The notes: generated by a model not told the origin, from the letters alone. Positions 15,716 to 25,030 are shown, counted from the stretch's first letter. The stretch is DNA of 64,000 bases from an uncultured Lachnospiraceae bacterium (GCA_900316665.1 ONDV01000002.1:1-64000); one strand, 5' to 3'. Made by a program: numbers and translations.

Positions 15716-16858
15716 ATGAACCCATCACCTGCGGATGTAAGAGATCAGGAGGAGATCCGGCCGCCGTTTCTGGAGCTAAGGCATATCCAGAAGAAATTCG
15801 GCCGGTTCACCGCACTGGATGATATTCATCTTTCTGTAAAGAAGGGAGAATTCGTCTGTCTTCTCGGTCCCTCCGGATGCGGGAAAACGACGCTGCTCAG
15901 GATCGTTGCCGGTCTCGAGAAACCAACGGCTGGCGAGGTTTACATTAATGGAAAGAACGCGACGAAGCTCGCACCGGTAAAGCGGAATTTCGGAATTGTC
16001 TTCCAGTCCTACGCGCTTTTTCCGAATATGACCGTGCGGCAGAATATCGCGTTCGGACTGAAGCGGATGAAACTCTCCCGGGAAGAACGGGAGGACCGGA
16101 TCCAGAAAATTCTGGAGCAGGTGAACATGTCGGATCAGATTGACAAATATCCCTCCCAGCTTTCTGGCGGGCAGCAGCAGAGGATCGCTCTTGCAAGGGC
16201 CCTGGTGGTGTCGCCGGACTTTCTGCTTCTGGATGAGCCGCTGTCCGCGCTGGATGCAAAGGTACGGCAGAAGGTCCGGAAGGAGATCCGGGCGCTTCAG
16301 CAGAAGCTCGGCATTACAACGATCATGGTGACCCATGACCAGGAGGAAGCGCTGACCATGGCGGATACCATTGTTGTCATGAACAATGCCTGCGTCATGC
16401 AGACCGGAACGCCGGAACAGATTTATGACGAACCGGTGAATCCCTTTGTGGCCGACTTTGTGGGATCCATCAATTTCTTCCAGGCGGATCTTCTGCCGAA
16501 TGCAAATGTGACGACAGATCAGGCGCTTCTGGAAAATCTTTCAAGAAACAGAGACGCACTGAAGGCCTGCCGGCCGGAGAATATCGAGATCGTGGAGCCG
16601 AAGTCGCTGAATTCCTTCAATGTCACCGTTCATGATATCGAATTCCGCGGATATGCGTACCGCTTGTGGCTGGATCTCACCGATTCGGAGAGCGGACCGG
16701 TCAATAACGATTATATTTCCTTTGATCTCTCCGCAGAGGAGATGAGAACAAGGAGGATCCGGATCGGAGACCAGATATCGATTCGTTTCCGAAGGGGAAG
16801 CCTGTGCTATTTCGGCCTCGAGGAGAATCCTGAGAAAAGAGAGGAGGAACCCGCATGA
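15716..16858 (+). CDS. phnT: AEP-type ABC transporter, ATP-binding subunit
   Basis: A 380-residue importer ATPase of the PotA/PhnT class: Walker A GPSGCGKTT, signature LSGGQQQR, Walker B LLLDEPLSALD, then a C-terminal TOBE-like regulatory domain from about residue 250. AAAGGAGG lies 6 bases before the start at 15716; an upstream ATG in frame is not supported. It overlaps the permease by four bases. The 2-aminoethylphosphonate assignment comes from the solute-binding subunit and the GntR neighbour; iron or polyamine transporters share this ATPase type. Confidence 0.85.
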   Translation: MNPSPADVRDQEEIRPPFLELRHIQKKFGRFTALDDIHLSVKKGEFVCLLGPSGCGKTTLLRIVAGLEKPTAGEVYINGKNATKLAPVKRNFGIVFQSYALFPNMTVRQNIAFGLKRMKLSREEREDRIQKILEQVNMSDQIDKYPSQLSGGQQQRIALARALVVSPDFLLLDEPLSALDAKVRQKVRKEIRALQQKLGITTIMVTHDQEEALTMADTIVVMNNACVMQTGTPEQIYDEPVNPFVADFVGSINFFQADLLPNANVTTDQALLENLSRNRDALKACRPENIEIVEPKSLNSFNVTVHDIEFRGYAYRLWLDLTDSESGPVNNDYISFDLSAEEMRTRRIRIGDQISIRFRRGSLCYFGLEENPEKREEEPA

Positions 16859-18603
16859 GCAGAGGAACGACTGGAAAAGGGAGCCCAAGGCAGAGCGGAA
16901 GCCTTCTCATTCAGAAGATCATGATCCTGGTGATGTTCGTATGGTTTCTGATTTTTCTTATCATGCCGCTCATCATGATGTTCGGTCAGATTTTCTCCGA
17001 TGACATGGGAAACTATGTGGGATTGAAGAATTTCAGGGATTATTTCAGCAATCCGCTGATGATTTCCTCGATCGGACATTCCATGGCGGTTGCTCTCCTG
17101 ACGGCTGCCATATCGACAATCCTCGGGTTCCTGTATGCCTATGGCATCACGAGAGCAAGAATCCGGTGGAAAAACGGATACCGTTACCTCGCTTTGATTC
17201 CGATTTTTATTCCGACCATGGTGCATGGCATGGCGCTGATTTATATTTTCGGGAAGATGGGACTCTTTACCGTCCACTTTGGCATCAATATCGGACTGTA
17301 CGGGATGAAGGGGATTGTGATGGCATTGATGATCTACTGTTTCCCGCAGTCCTATATGGTCCTGTCCGTTGCGCTGGATAATGCGGATAACCGGCTCTAT
17401 GAAGCGGCGGAGGTTCTTGGTTCTTCGCCGGCCCGGACGTTTTTCCGGGTAACGCTTCCCTCCGTCCGTTATGGTCTGGTGAATTCCTTCATTGCCTGTT
17501 TCACGATGGCCTTTACGGATTTCGGAGCGCCGGAGGTCGTCGGGGGAAATTACAATGTGCTGGCGACCGATGTCTATCGGCAGGTGGTCGGGCAGCAGAA
17601 GATGTCCATGGGAGCTGTGGTCGGACTCGTTCTGACGATTCCTGCGGTGATCTCTTTTTTGATTGATCTGGCCCTTCAGAAAAAGAACGCGAGGAATGAG
17701 CTCTCTTCGAAGGCGGTTGCCTTTGAACCAAAGCATTCCCGGGGGAGAGATGTCTTCTATCAGATCTATTGCAGCCTGATTGCTCTGATCTTTCTTTTCC
17801 TGATTGGCGTCATCGCTCTGTCTGCTTTCGTAAAGGTATGGCCCTATCATATGTCCTTTACCCTGTCCCATTTCGATTTCAGCGCAGCGCTCCACGGCAC
17901 AGGAATCGTCAGCTTCCTGAACAGCATCGGCCTTTCTTTGGGAACGGCATGTCTGGGGACAATCCTGGTTTTCTGCTTTGCCTACCTTATTGAAAAAGGG
18001 AAGACCTTTCGGAAACTCAGCGGATTCTGCAGGTTTCTCTCCATGATGCCGATGGCTCTCCCTGGGCTGGTTCTCGGACTTGGCTACATCATGTTCTTCA
18101 ATAAACGGTGGATCGATCTCCCCTTCCTCGGGATCGAGATTGAGAATCCATTCTCCGGATTGTACGGAACCTTTGCCATCATGATCTTCTGTACCACCAT
18201 CCATCTTTTTTCCGTTACCTATGTCACAGCATCCACCGCTTTAAAAAAGCTGGACCGGGAGTATGAGAATGTGGCGGAATCCATGAATATCCCGTTCTGG
18301 ACCGTCTTCATGAAAGTTTCTCTTCCGATGTGCATTGGCGCGGTACTGGAGATCTTCATGTATTTCTTCGTGAACGCGATGGTGACTGTTTCCGCTGTTG
18401 TGTTCCTGTATACACCGCAGAATAAGCCGGCCTCCATCGCCATCCTGAATATGGATGATAACGGAGATTATGCGGCGGCCGCGGCGATGTCCATCGTGAT
18501 TTTCCTCATCAATGTCGGATTTCGTACGGCGTATGAATTCATCAATGCGGGACTTTCCAGGCGTCTCGGGAAGTGGAAGGGAGGTGATGGCGCGCAGGCA
18601 TAG
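16855..18603 (+). CDS. phnU: AEP-type ABC transporter, fused permease
   Basis: A 582-residue permease made of two fused six-helix halves, as in PhnU-type and ferric-iron (FbpB) permeases. Two EAA loops are visible: EAAEVLGSSPARTFFRVTLP in the first half and ENVAESMNIPFWTVFMKVSLP in the second. Each would dock one copy of the ATPase. It starts inside the end of the ATPase gene. The fused form means that one gene gives the full membrane channel. Confidence 0.85.
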   Translation: MSRGTTGKGSPRQSGSLLIQKIMILVMFVWFLIFLIMPLIMMFGQIFSDDMGNYVGLKNFRDYFSNPLMISSIGHSMAVALLTAAISTILGFLYAYGITRARIRWKNGYRYLALIPIFIPTMVHGMALIYIFGKMGLFTVHFGINIGLYGMKGIVMALMIYCFPQSYMVLSVALDNADNRLYEAAEVLGSSPARTFFRVTLPSVRYGLVNSFIACFTMAFTDFGAPEVVGGNYNVLATDVYRQVVGQQKMSMGAVVGLVLTIPAVISFLIDLALQKKNARNELSSKAVAFEPKHSRGRDVFYQIYCSLIALIFLFLIGVIALSAFVKVWPYHMSFTLSHFDFSAALHGTGIVSFLNSIGLSLGTACLGTILVFCFAYLIEKGKTFRKLSGFCRFLSMMPMALPGLVLGLGYIMFFNKRWIDLPFLGIEIENPFSGLYGTFAIMIFCTTIHLFSVTYVTASTALKKLDREYENVAESMNIPFWTVFMKVSLPMCIGAVLEIFMYFFVNAMVTVSAVVFLYTPQNKPASIAILNMDDNGDYAAAAAMSIVIFLINVGFRTAYEFINAGLSRRLGKWKGGDGAQA

Positions 18604-18629
18604 AAGGAATAGAAGGATCAGGAGTTTTT

Positions 18630-19763
18630 ATGAAAGAGAGGTCGAGAACAATGAAAAAAAGTTTCAGAAAAATGGCGGCGGTCGGACTTTTGACTGCCAT
18701 GACGATCTTTTCACTGGCAGGGTGCGGTGTCCGGTCTGACAGTGCGAAGAACAGCTCCCAGAGTGCAGAGACAGCCGCAGACTCCGGCTCCGTCAAGAAG
18801 GCGACCAAGGGCTCCATCACGATTTATACCGCCTTTGAGGATGATCAGATCGATAAATATATGGCATCGTTCAAGAAAAAGTATCCGGATATCAAGACAA
18901 ATGTGGTTCGGGAATCCACCGGAACATTGATTGCGAAGGTCATCGCGGAAAAAGACAATCCGGTCGCGGATGTTATCTGGGGAACTTCCGCGTCGGTGAT
19001 GCTGCAGCTGAAGCCATATCACCTGATTAAGGCCTATAAGCCGGAAAAGACGGATCTTCTGGACAAGAAGTTCTATGACAGTACCGATGAGGTCCCTCTC
19101 TGGACCGGGTGTGATGTCTATGAGACCGCGTTTCTTGTAAATACAGATGCCTGCAAGAAGGCCGGCGTTCCGGTACCGACTTCCTTTGCGGATCTGACGG
19201 ACCCGAAGTACAAAGGCATGATCGTCATGCCGGATCCTACCTCTTCCGGGACCGGCATGCTGACGGTCAACGGGATCCTTCAGATCATGGGGAATGAGGA
19301 AGGATGGAAGTATATGGAGGCGTTGAACAAGAACATCGCAAGTTATACGACATCCGGATCCAAGCCCGCGAAGATGGCGGCAGCAGGAGAGTGCGCGATT
19401 GGCATTTCTTTCGGCTATCGCTGCGCACAGCTTCTGGACGAAGGAAATCCTGTTCAGGTCGTCTTCCCGTCGGAGGGCTGCGGCTGGGATGTAGAGGCAA
19501 ACTGCCTGATCAATAAGGACAAGATCAATCCGGCAGCGTATACGTTCCTTGACTGGGCGATCTCCGACGATGCCATGAAGGAATATGCTACCGAATATCC
19601 GATTACCGGCCGGGGAGTCATTGGAGATATTCCGAAGGGATACAGCGACAAGCCGCTGGATAATCTGTGCGATCTCGATCTGGAGAAGGCTGCCAATGAC
19701 CGGGACGGGATCATTGAGAAGTTTACCCCCTTCCTGTCCGGAAAGCAGGACAGCTCGGATTGA
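18630..19763 (+). CDS. phnS: AEP-type ABC transporter, solute-binding lipoprotein
   Basis: A 377-residue lipoprotein with a signal peptide ending FSLAGC (lipobox, Cys lipidated). The mature part matches the putative 2-aminoethylphosphonate-binding family (TIGR03261 type), with TIYTAFEDDQIDKYM at the start, VIWGTSASVML, MPDPTSSGTG and SGSKPAKMAAAGE. These blocks are shared with characterised AEP binders and separate it from plain iron binders. CAGGAG lies before the chosen start; a second Met seven codons later is possible. Confidence 0.88.
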   Translation: MKERSRTMKKSFRKMAAVGLLTAMTIFSLAGCGVRSDSAKNSSQSAETAADSGSVKKATKGSITIYTAFEDDQIDKYMASFKKKYPDIKTNVVRESTGTLIAKVIAEKDNPVADVIWGTSASVMLQLKPYHLIKAYKPEKTDLLDKKFYDSTDEVPLWTGCDVYETAFLVNTDACKKAGVPVPTSFADLTDPKYKGMIVMPDPTSSGTGMLTVNGILQIMGNEEGWKYMEALNKNIASYTTSGSKPAKMAAAGECAIGISFGYRCAQLLDEGNPVQVVFPSEGCGWDVEANCLINKDKINPAAYTFLDWAISDDAMKEYATEYPITGRGVIGDIPKGYSDKPLDNLCDLDLEKAANDRDGIIEKFTPFLSGKQDSSD

Positions 19764-19800
19764 CGGCATAAGTCCTGAGGAAAAAGAAAACGGATCATTG

Positions 19801-19835
19801 CGGACCGGGTCCCCTTTCGGATCCGGTCCGTTTTT
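19801..19835 (+). terminator. Intrinsic terminator of the AEP transporter operon
   Basis: A 12-bp GC-rich stem (CGGACCGG...CCGGTCCG) followed by TTTTT, 38 bases after the stop codon of the binding protein. Confidence 0.9.
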
Positions 19836-19861
19836 GCGCGATAAGGCCGGAGAATCGATGA

Positions 19862-19936
19862 CGTCCTTATTTTTTGCTGCTCCGTTGACTGTGTAAGTGT
19901 CAGTTGTCCATCAGCTTCGGTTCGTATATAATTCAT
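19862..19936 (-). pseudogene. Possible transposase 5' remnant
   Basis: On the minus strand AAAGGAGG is followed at a good distance by an ATG and about 25 codons (MNYIRTEADGQLTLTQ...). The frame then runs into the terminator of the phn operon, so any gene is cut. Upstream (19938-20013) lies an inverted repeat of ATAAAGGATC 55 bases apart, as in insertion-sequence ends. The transposase family could not be named. Confidence 0.3.
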
Positions 19937-20321
19937 GATAAAGGATCCTCCTTTTGATTGGGCTTGTTACATCCGTCACGATGCAACTCAATCGTAAAGG
20001 TTGATCCTTTATTTATGCAACTGTCAATGTACTATGCCGCCGGGTCAGTGGATGAGCTATCACATAGAAAAAAATGATTGACCCAAAAAAACGCAAAAAA
20101 GTTCCGTTAACTGACAAATTTTTGGTATTATATATGAGGATTCAATCAAACTCACAACAGCAGGTTTACACGGGTAGCGTTTATGGCAGAAATGCTTTAA
20201 ACTATTATCTAAACAACTTAAGCATCTTGTCTGCTCTGGGTCATAACTCTTTCGATGCTTTTTTCTAAAGTTTTGAAGATCAGATGACGATATAAAATAA
20301 GAACACTATAAGCAACGGAGT

Positions 20322-20367
20322 GCGTGCCATTTCAACGGAGTGAATGTTGAAGTGACACGCCTTTTTT
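20322..20367 (+). terminator. Strong hairpin with T tract before the 20399 gene
   Basis: A 15-bp near-perfect stem (GCGTG...CACGC and TTCAAC/GTTGAA) followed by six T residues. It lies only about 30 bases upstream of the 20399 gene, so it ends an upstream transcript or attenuates that gene. The 20,036-20,320 stretch before it has only a weak 64-codon frame (20074-20268), not called. Confidence 0.7.
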
Positions 20368-20398
20368 ATTCCGATTCGTTCGGGAAGGAGGAATGAAC

Positions 20399-21202
20399 AT
20401 GTCGTTTCTTTCTGGTATCACAAATATGAATTACAGTGTAACGAGCATGTATGCGCAATCTCGGTCAGTGAATTCGATAAAGGGTGAATCATTCTGTAAT
20501 GCTGTTATTGAACATAAGGGTACGGGCATTCGTGCAACAACACATAGTACGGTTGACGATTATTTATCCAGGCATCCTGAGAACAAAGCTCAGATTGACA
20601 GGCTTTTAAATCCGGGCTTTAGCGTAATGCAGCAATATGGAAAGTCTGACGCAGAAGTTGAAGAAATGTCTATGGATGAATATAAAGAATACATTTACGG
20701 GATTCTTGATAAATTGCCCTATCATCCAAGTCAGATGCGGGACATACAGTTTATTGATATAACAGAAAAAGGCTGGGAGCAAATGAAGAATGATCCCAAA
20801 TATGAGGCGTGGGTTGTAGGCTATTTTAAAGTTGATCGTTCGGTCTGTATACCATTTGCAAATTATCCGGGTGTAGAGCCGAGTATTCATACTGAGCATT
20901 TTGGCGCATCAATCGAGGAACATTTAGGACAGAGTTATCCGAAGTCTATGTCCAAAGGAAACGAGAAGGACTCAGAAGACTGGTGGAAAAAGCGTCATAA
21001 ACGGCACGAACAATATATGAAGCAGTTAGAGAAAGAGGCTGAAGAAAAGCGCTTTGGACAGAAGGAAAACCTAAGCAAAGCTATAAGCCGATTGATGGCT
21101 AAGGGAAGCCTCAATACTTACTTCGAATTTGATAATAATACTATGAGTGCGGCTGCTTCATTCTTTATGATTAACGCTCAAGTATTTGGATCGAAAATAT
21201 GA
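20399..21202 (+). CDS. Unrecognised protein (267 aa)
   Basis: A 267-residue cytoplasmic-looking protein with no signal peptide or membrane span and no family I recognise. The N-terminal 30 residues are Ser/Thr/Met-rich. Residues 50-110 hold VDDYLSRHPENKAQIDRLL and an acidic MSMDEYKEYIYGIL helix. The central part (PGVEPSIHTEHFG) and a Lys/Glu-rich coiled-coil (about 195-230) follow. The start at 20399 is 7 bases after GGAGG; the ATG at 20393 is too close to it. Base composition is lower in GC than the AEP cluster. Confidence 0.65.
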   Translation: MSFLSGITNMNYSVTSMYAQSRSVNSIKGESFCNAVIEHKGTGIRATTHSTVDDYLSRHPENKAQIDRLLNPGFSVMQQYGKSDAEVEEMSMDEYKEYIYGILDKLPYHPSQMRDIQFIDITEKGWEQMKNDPKYEAWVVGYFKVDRSVCIPFANYPGVEPSIHTEHFGASIEEHLGQSYPKSMSKGNEKDSEDWWKKRHKRHEQYMKQLEKEAEEKRFGQKENLSKAISRLMAKGSLNTYFEFDNNTMSAAASFFMINAQVFGSKI

Positions 21203-21281
21203 TAACAAAAGCATACCATTCGGACCTTTCCGGAGAGCGGTGCAGCTCTGACTGATAGATGGGCGGCGGAAAGGATGAATA

Positions 21282-21428
21282 ATGGGAATTGCAGGAATTC
21301 TGCCTGTTCAAAACAGAACTCTCTCGGTACTTCCGTTTCATAAAATGGGTCAGGCATCATTCCTGTCTTACTTGGATAAGGCAAACGAAACGGGAACAAA
21401 TCCGGAACTTCTCAGCATCGAGAATTGA
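21282..21428 (+). CDS. Possible small protein (48 aa)
   Basis: A 48-codon frame beginning MGIAGILPVQNRTLSVL, preceded by a modest GGAAAGGA site. It lies between the unrecognised 20399 gene and hsdR. No family recognised. The open frame, start and site are acceptable, but at this length it may be chance or the N-terminus of a lost gene. Confidence 0.3.
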   Translation: MGIAGILPVQNRTLSVLPFHKMGQASFLSYLDKANETGTNPELLSIEN

Positions 21429-21521
21429 GTAAATCAGGAATGTAGTGCCTGATAAAAATACTATTACTGAAGTGTGGAAGTTCTTCTTGAGTTTAAAGAC
21501 ATCATATTAAGGGGTGATTAT

Positions 21522-24500
21522 ATGTCAGATAGTTACAGCGAAGCGGACTATGAAAATACGATCATAGAGCTGTTCGAAAACATGGGATGGCGCCATGTAT
21601 ATGGTCCGGATATTCAACGAGATTATAAGGATCCGCTCTATGAAGAAGAGTTGAATGACGCAATTCATCGCATCAATCCTGAAATGCCGGAAAGCGCAAT
21701 TCATGAGGCACTATTTAAACTGAAAAATTTCGACAATGCTGATCTGGTCCAGAAGAATGCGGTATTTATAGACTACATTCAGCACGGTGTTGAAGTGCGC
21801 TATCTTGTCGGAAGCGAAGAACGCTCTGGACTGGTTTATCTGGTTGACTATAAGAATCCTGACAACAACTCCTTCGTTATTGCCAACCAGTGGACTTTTA
21901 TTGAAAATAGCAATAAGCGTCCTGATGTGCTTCTGTTTTTGAATGGTCTGCCTGTCGTGTTGATGGAGTTGAAGAGTCCTTCGCGCGAGGAGACAGATGC
22001 ATCGGAAGCCTATACTCAGATCCGAAACTACATGCATGAGATTCCATCTATGTTCATCTATAACTGCATTTGCGTGATGAGCGACCACCTGACGAGTAAA
22101 GCAGGCACGATCACTTCAGGCGAAGATCGGTTTATGGAATGGAAGACGAAGGATGGTAGCTACGAAAATACACAGTACGCACAATTTGATACGTTCTTTG
22201 AAGGCATGTTCCAGAAAGAACGACTGCTTGATATCATCAAGAATTTCATCTGCTTCTCCAATGAAGGATTGAAACAGTTCAAGATCCTTGCCGGATACCA
22301 TCAATACTTTGCTGTTCGTAAGGCAATTGAGTCTACAAAGAAAGGCATGGCGACGGACGGCAGAGGCGGTGTGTTTTGGCATACGCAAGGCAGCGGGAAA
22401 TCCCTTTCGATGGTCTTTTATGCACATCTTTTGCAGGATGCACTGGATTCCCCGACGATTGTAGTCATTACTGACCGTAACGACCTGGATGATCAGCTGT
22501 ATGGACAGTTTGCCAAGTGTAAGGATTTTCTTAGGCAGGTTCCAATTCATGCGCGGAGCCGACAGAACCTGAAGGAACTTCTCGATGGCAGACAGGCTAA
22601 CGGTATCATTTTCACCACAATGCAGAAGTTTGAGGAATCCCATGAGCCGCTGTCTGAGCGTCATAACATCATCGTCATGGCCGACGAGGCACACCGCGGG
22701 CAGTACGGATTAAAGGAAAAGATCGATTCTAAGACAGGTGAGATCAAAGTCGGCACAGCGCGTGTCATCCGGAATAGTCTGCCACATGCAACCTACATCG
22801 GATTCACTGGGACACCGATCGCACTTAAAGACAGAAATACACGCGAAGTGTTCGGTGATTATATCGACATCTATGATATGACGCAGGCTGTGGAAGACGG
22901 TGCAACAAGGCCAGTCTATTATGAGAGCCGTGTTATCAAGTTAAAGCTCGACCAAGATACGCTTGCTCTGATTGATAAAGAATATGACATTATGGCGGAG
23001 AACGCCGATCCTGATGTCATTGAGAGAAGCAAAAAAGAACTCGGTCAAATGGAGGCCATACTCGGAAATGACAAGACCATCGAATCCCTTGTGAATGATA
23101 TTCTTGATCACTACGAGAATTATCGTGAGAATCTGCTGACAGGCAAGGCTATGATCGTTGCCTATTCTCGTCCGATTGCAATGAAAATCTATAAGAGAAT
23201 CCTTGAATTACGCCCCGCATGGACGGACAAGGTTAAGGTCGTTATGACCAGCTCAAACAAGGATCCGGAGAAGTGGGCAAAGATTATTGGGAACAAGCAC
23301 CACAAGGATGAACTGGCAGCAGAATTTAAGGACAATGACAGTCCGTTTAAAATTGCTATCGTTGTTGATATGTGGCTGACAGGTTTTGATGTGCCCTCTC
23401 TTGCCACCATGTATATCTATAAGCCGATGAAGGGTTATAACCTGATGCAGGCTATTGCTCGTGTTAACCGCGTCTTTAAAGACAAGGAAGGCGGACTTAT
23501 CGTCGACTACGTTGGTATCGCTTCTGCTCTCAAAGAGGCCATGAATGATTACACGGCACGTGACCAGAAAAATTATGGTGATACCGATGTGGCGAAGGTC
23601 GCATATCCTAAGTTCCAAGAGAAACTGTCCGTTTGTCGAGATCTATTCTATGGGTATGACTATTCCGACTTCATTCATGGCAGCAATCTCGCCCGCTCGA
23701 GAGCTATCAGTGGTGCGGTGAACTTCATTGTTGCTGTGGGTAAGGAAGATGACCGGGATACGTTCCTAAAGGAAGCCCTTATGCTCAAGCAGGCTCTGTC
23801 CCTCTGTTCGTCCCTTGCAGCAGAGGACGAACGGATTGAAGCTGCGTTCTTTGAATCGGTCCGTGTGCTGGTAAATCGTCTTGTTAATCAGGGTGAAGGG
23901 AAGAAAATCTCTTTGCCAGAGATGAATGCACGAATCAATAACCTCCTGAAGGCCAGCATTCACAGCGATGGCGTAATTAACCTCTTCCAAGATGCCAACA
24001 GCGACTTCTCACTCTTTGACCCGAATTTTCTTCAGGAAATCGCAAACATGAAAGAGAAAAACCTTGCAGTGGAGCTTCTTAAGAAGCTTATCGCTGAGCA
24101 GGTGGTTGTGTACAAACACACGAATGTTGTTAAATCAGAAAAATTTAGTGAGATCTTGCAGAAAGCAATGAACCAGTATCTCAATGGAATGCTTACAAAT
24201 GAGCAGGTAATTGAGGAGATGCTAAATCTTGCAAAGCAAATACAGGCGGCGCATAAAGAGGGAGAAAAACTCGGACTTACCGCTGATGAGCTTGCCTTCT
24301 ATGATGCCCTGACCAAACCACAGGCTATCAAGGACTTCTATGAGAATGAAGAATTGATCGCAATCACAAAGGAATTGGCAGACACGCTCCGCAAGAATAG
24401 AACGATCGACTGGCAGAAAAGGGATTCTGCTCGCGCCAAGATGCGGATGCTTATTAAACGACTTCTGAAACATCATAAATATCCGCCAGAGGGCATGGAT

Positions 24501-24668
24501 GATGCAGTACAAACAGTAATGACGCAGTGTGAGCTGTGGGCTGATAATAACGATATGGGTGAGCGTGTTAATGCATATTCAGACAGGCTAAACCAGTACG
24601 TGAATGAAACATATGATATGGGAATGGTCGCGGAGCCAAAAACAGACTATAAAAAGAATGGTAACTAA
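21522..24668 (+). CDS. hsdR: Type I restriction enzyme subunit R
   Basis: A 1,048-residue HsdR, the translocase-nuclease of type I restriction. A PD-(D/E)xK nuclease lies near residues 130-155 (RPDVLLFLNG...MELKSP). The superfamily II helicase has Walker A HTQGSGKS near 287, DEAH near 387, GFTGTPI near 430 and later motifs up to QAIARVNR. A long helical C-terminus would bind HsdM. The start at 21522 follows AAGGGGTG; the 21474 start lacks a site. No hsdM or hsdS is next to it, so restriction activity needs those subunits from elsewhere. Confidence 0.93.
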   Translation: MSDSYSEADYENTIIELFENMGWRHVYGPDIQRDYKDPLYEEELNDAIHRINPEMPESAIHEALFKLKNFDNADLVQKNAVFIDYIQHGVEVRYLVGSEERSGLVYLVDYKNPDNNSFVIANQWTFIENSNKRPDVLLFLNGLPVVLMELKSPSREETDASEAYTQIRNYMHEIPSMFIYNCICVMSDHLTSKAGTITSGEDRFMEWKTKDGSYENTQYAQFDTFFEGMFQKERLLDIIKNFICFSNEGLKQFKILAGYHQYFAVRKAIESTKKGMATDGRGGVFWHTQGSGKSLSMVFYAHLLQDALDSPTIVVITDRNDLDDQLYGQFAKCKDFLRQVPIHARSRQNLKELLDGRQANGIIFTTMQKFEESHEPLSERHNIIVMADEAHRGQYGLKEKIDSKTGEIKVGTARVIRNSLPHATYIGFTGTPIALKDRNTREVFGDYIDIYDMTQAVEDGATRPVYYESRVIKLKLDQDTLALIDKEYDIMAENADPDVIERSKKELGQMEAILGNDKTIESLVNDILDHYENYRENLLTGKAMIVAYSRPIAMKIYKRILELRPAWTDKVKVVMTSSNKDPEKWAKIIGNKHHKDELAAEFKDNDSPFKIAIVVDMWLTGFDVPSLATMYIYKPMKGYNLMQAIARVNRVFKDKEGGLIVDYVGIASALKEAMNDYTARDQKNYGDTDVAKVAYPKFQEKLSVCRDLFYGYDYSDFIHGSNLARSRAISGAVNFIVAVGKEDDRDTFLKEALMLKQALSLCSSLAAEDERIEAAFFESVRVLVNRLVNQGEGKKISLPEMNARINNLLKASIHSDGVINLFQDANSDFSLFDPNFLQEIANMKEKNLAVELLKKLIAEQVVVYKHTNVVKSEKFSEILQKAMNQYLNGMLTNEQVIEEMLNLAKQIQAAHKEGEKLGLTADELAFYDALTKPQAIKDFYENEELIAITKELADTLRKNRTIDWQKRDSARAKMRMLIKRLLKHHKYPPEGMDDAVQTVMTQCELWADNNDMGERVNAYSDRLNQYVNETYDMGMVAEPKTDYKKNGN

Positions 24669-24960
24669 CAAGCTGTGAGTGAAATCAGTCAGACACTGTC
24701 TGACCTATTTACGGTACCGTGGCTATCAACATAAGACAGGACTTAATGCAGAATATGGTTCGGAAACCATAAAATGGCTTTCTCATGATCTGATCGAAAG
24801 ATATGTAAGAGGCATCGGCATGAGCAATGCTAATAAGATGCGCAAGCTATGTCTTACTTTTCCAATTTGCAGACACTGTCTGCAAAATTAAGCTGGGATC
24901 ATTATGTAGAGCTACTCACAATTGATGTTCCACAAGAACGATCTCTCTAGGTGCATTAAT
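24669..24960 (+). pseudogene. Broken DUF1016/YhcG-type nuclease N-terminal domain
   Basis: Two frames carry adjacent parts of the DUF1016 N-terminal domain. The first is YGSETIKWLSHDLIER... followed by MRKLCLTFP. About 24,870 the frame shifts by one base into LQTLSAKLSWDHYVELL, which ends at a stop. Intact proteins are 300-400 residues with a C-terminal PD-(D/E)xK nuclease and often lie in type I restriction loci. Only about 90 codons remain here, with stops and a frameshift. Confidence 0.7.
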
Positions 24961-25030
24961 GCGAACCAGAAGCAGTATAAGAATATGCAGATATTGAAAA
25001 AATTTTGGATGTATTCTGTAGAGAATGAGT

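Noticed and set aside
16807-18204. Long minus-strand open frame (465 codons) opposite the permease gene
   Set aside because: It lies antisense to a clearly coding ABC permease, its product is low in hydrophobic core and rich in Arg/His/Asp, and there is no ribosome site.
18711-19769. Minus-strand open frame (352 codons) opposite the binding-protein gene
   Set aside because: Shadow of the lipoprotein gene; Arg/Ile-rich product without family pattern, and it crosses the lipoprotein signal region.
20074-20268. A 64-codon gene between the transposase remnant and the 20399 gene
   Set aside because: No ribosome site at either candidate start, no family pattern, and the frame ends before the terminator-like hairpin without conserved features.
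24690-24882. Two copies of the palindrome CAGACACTGTCTG exactly 180 bases apart
   Set aside because: The second copy lies in the conserved DUF1016 coding segment (LQTLSAK), so the match may be coincidence. No regulator or further copies are evident.
21522-24960. A complete type I restriction-modification system
   Set aside because: Only HsdR is intact; methylase and specificity subunits are missing and the accompanying DUF1016 gene is broken.
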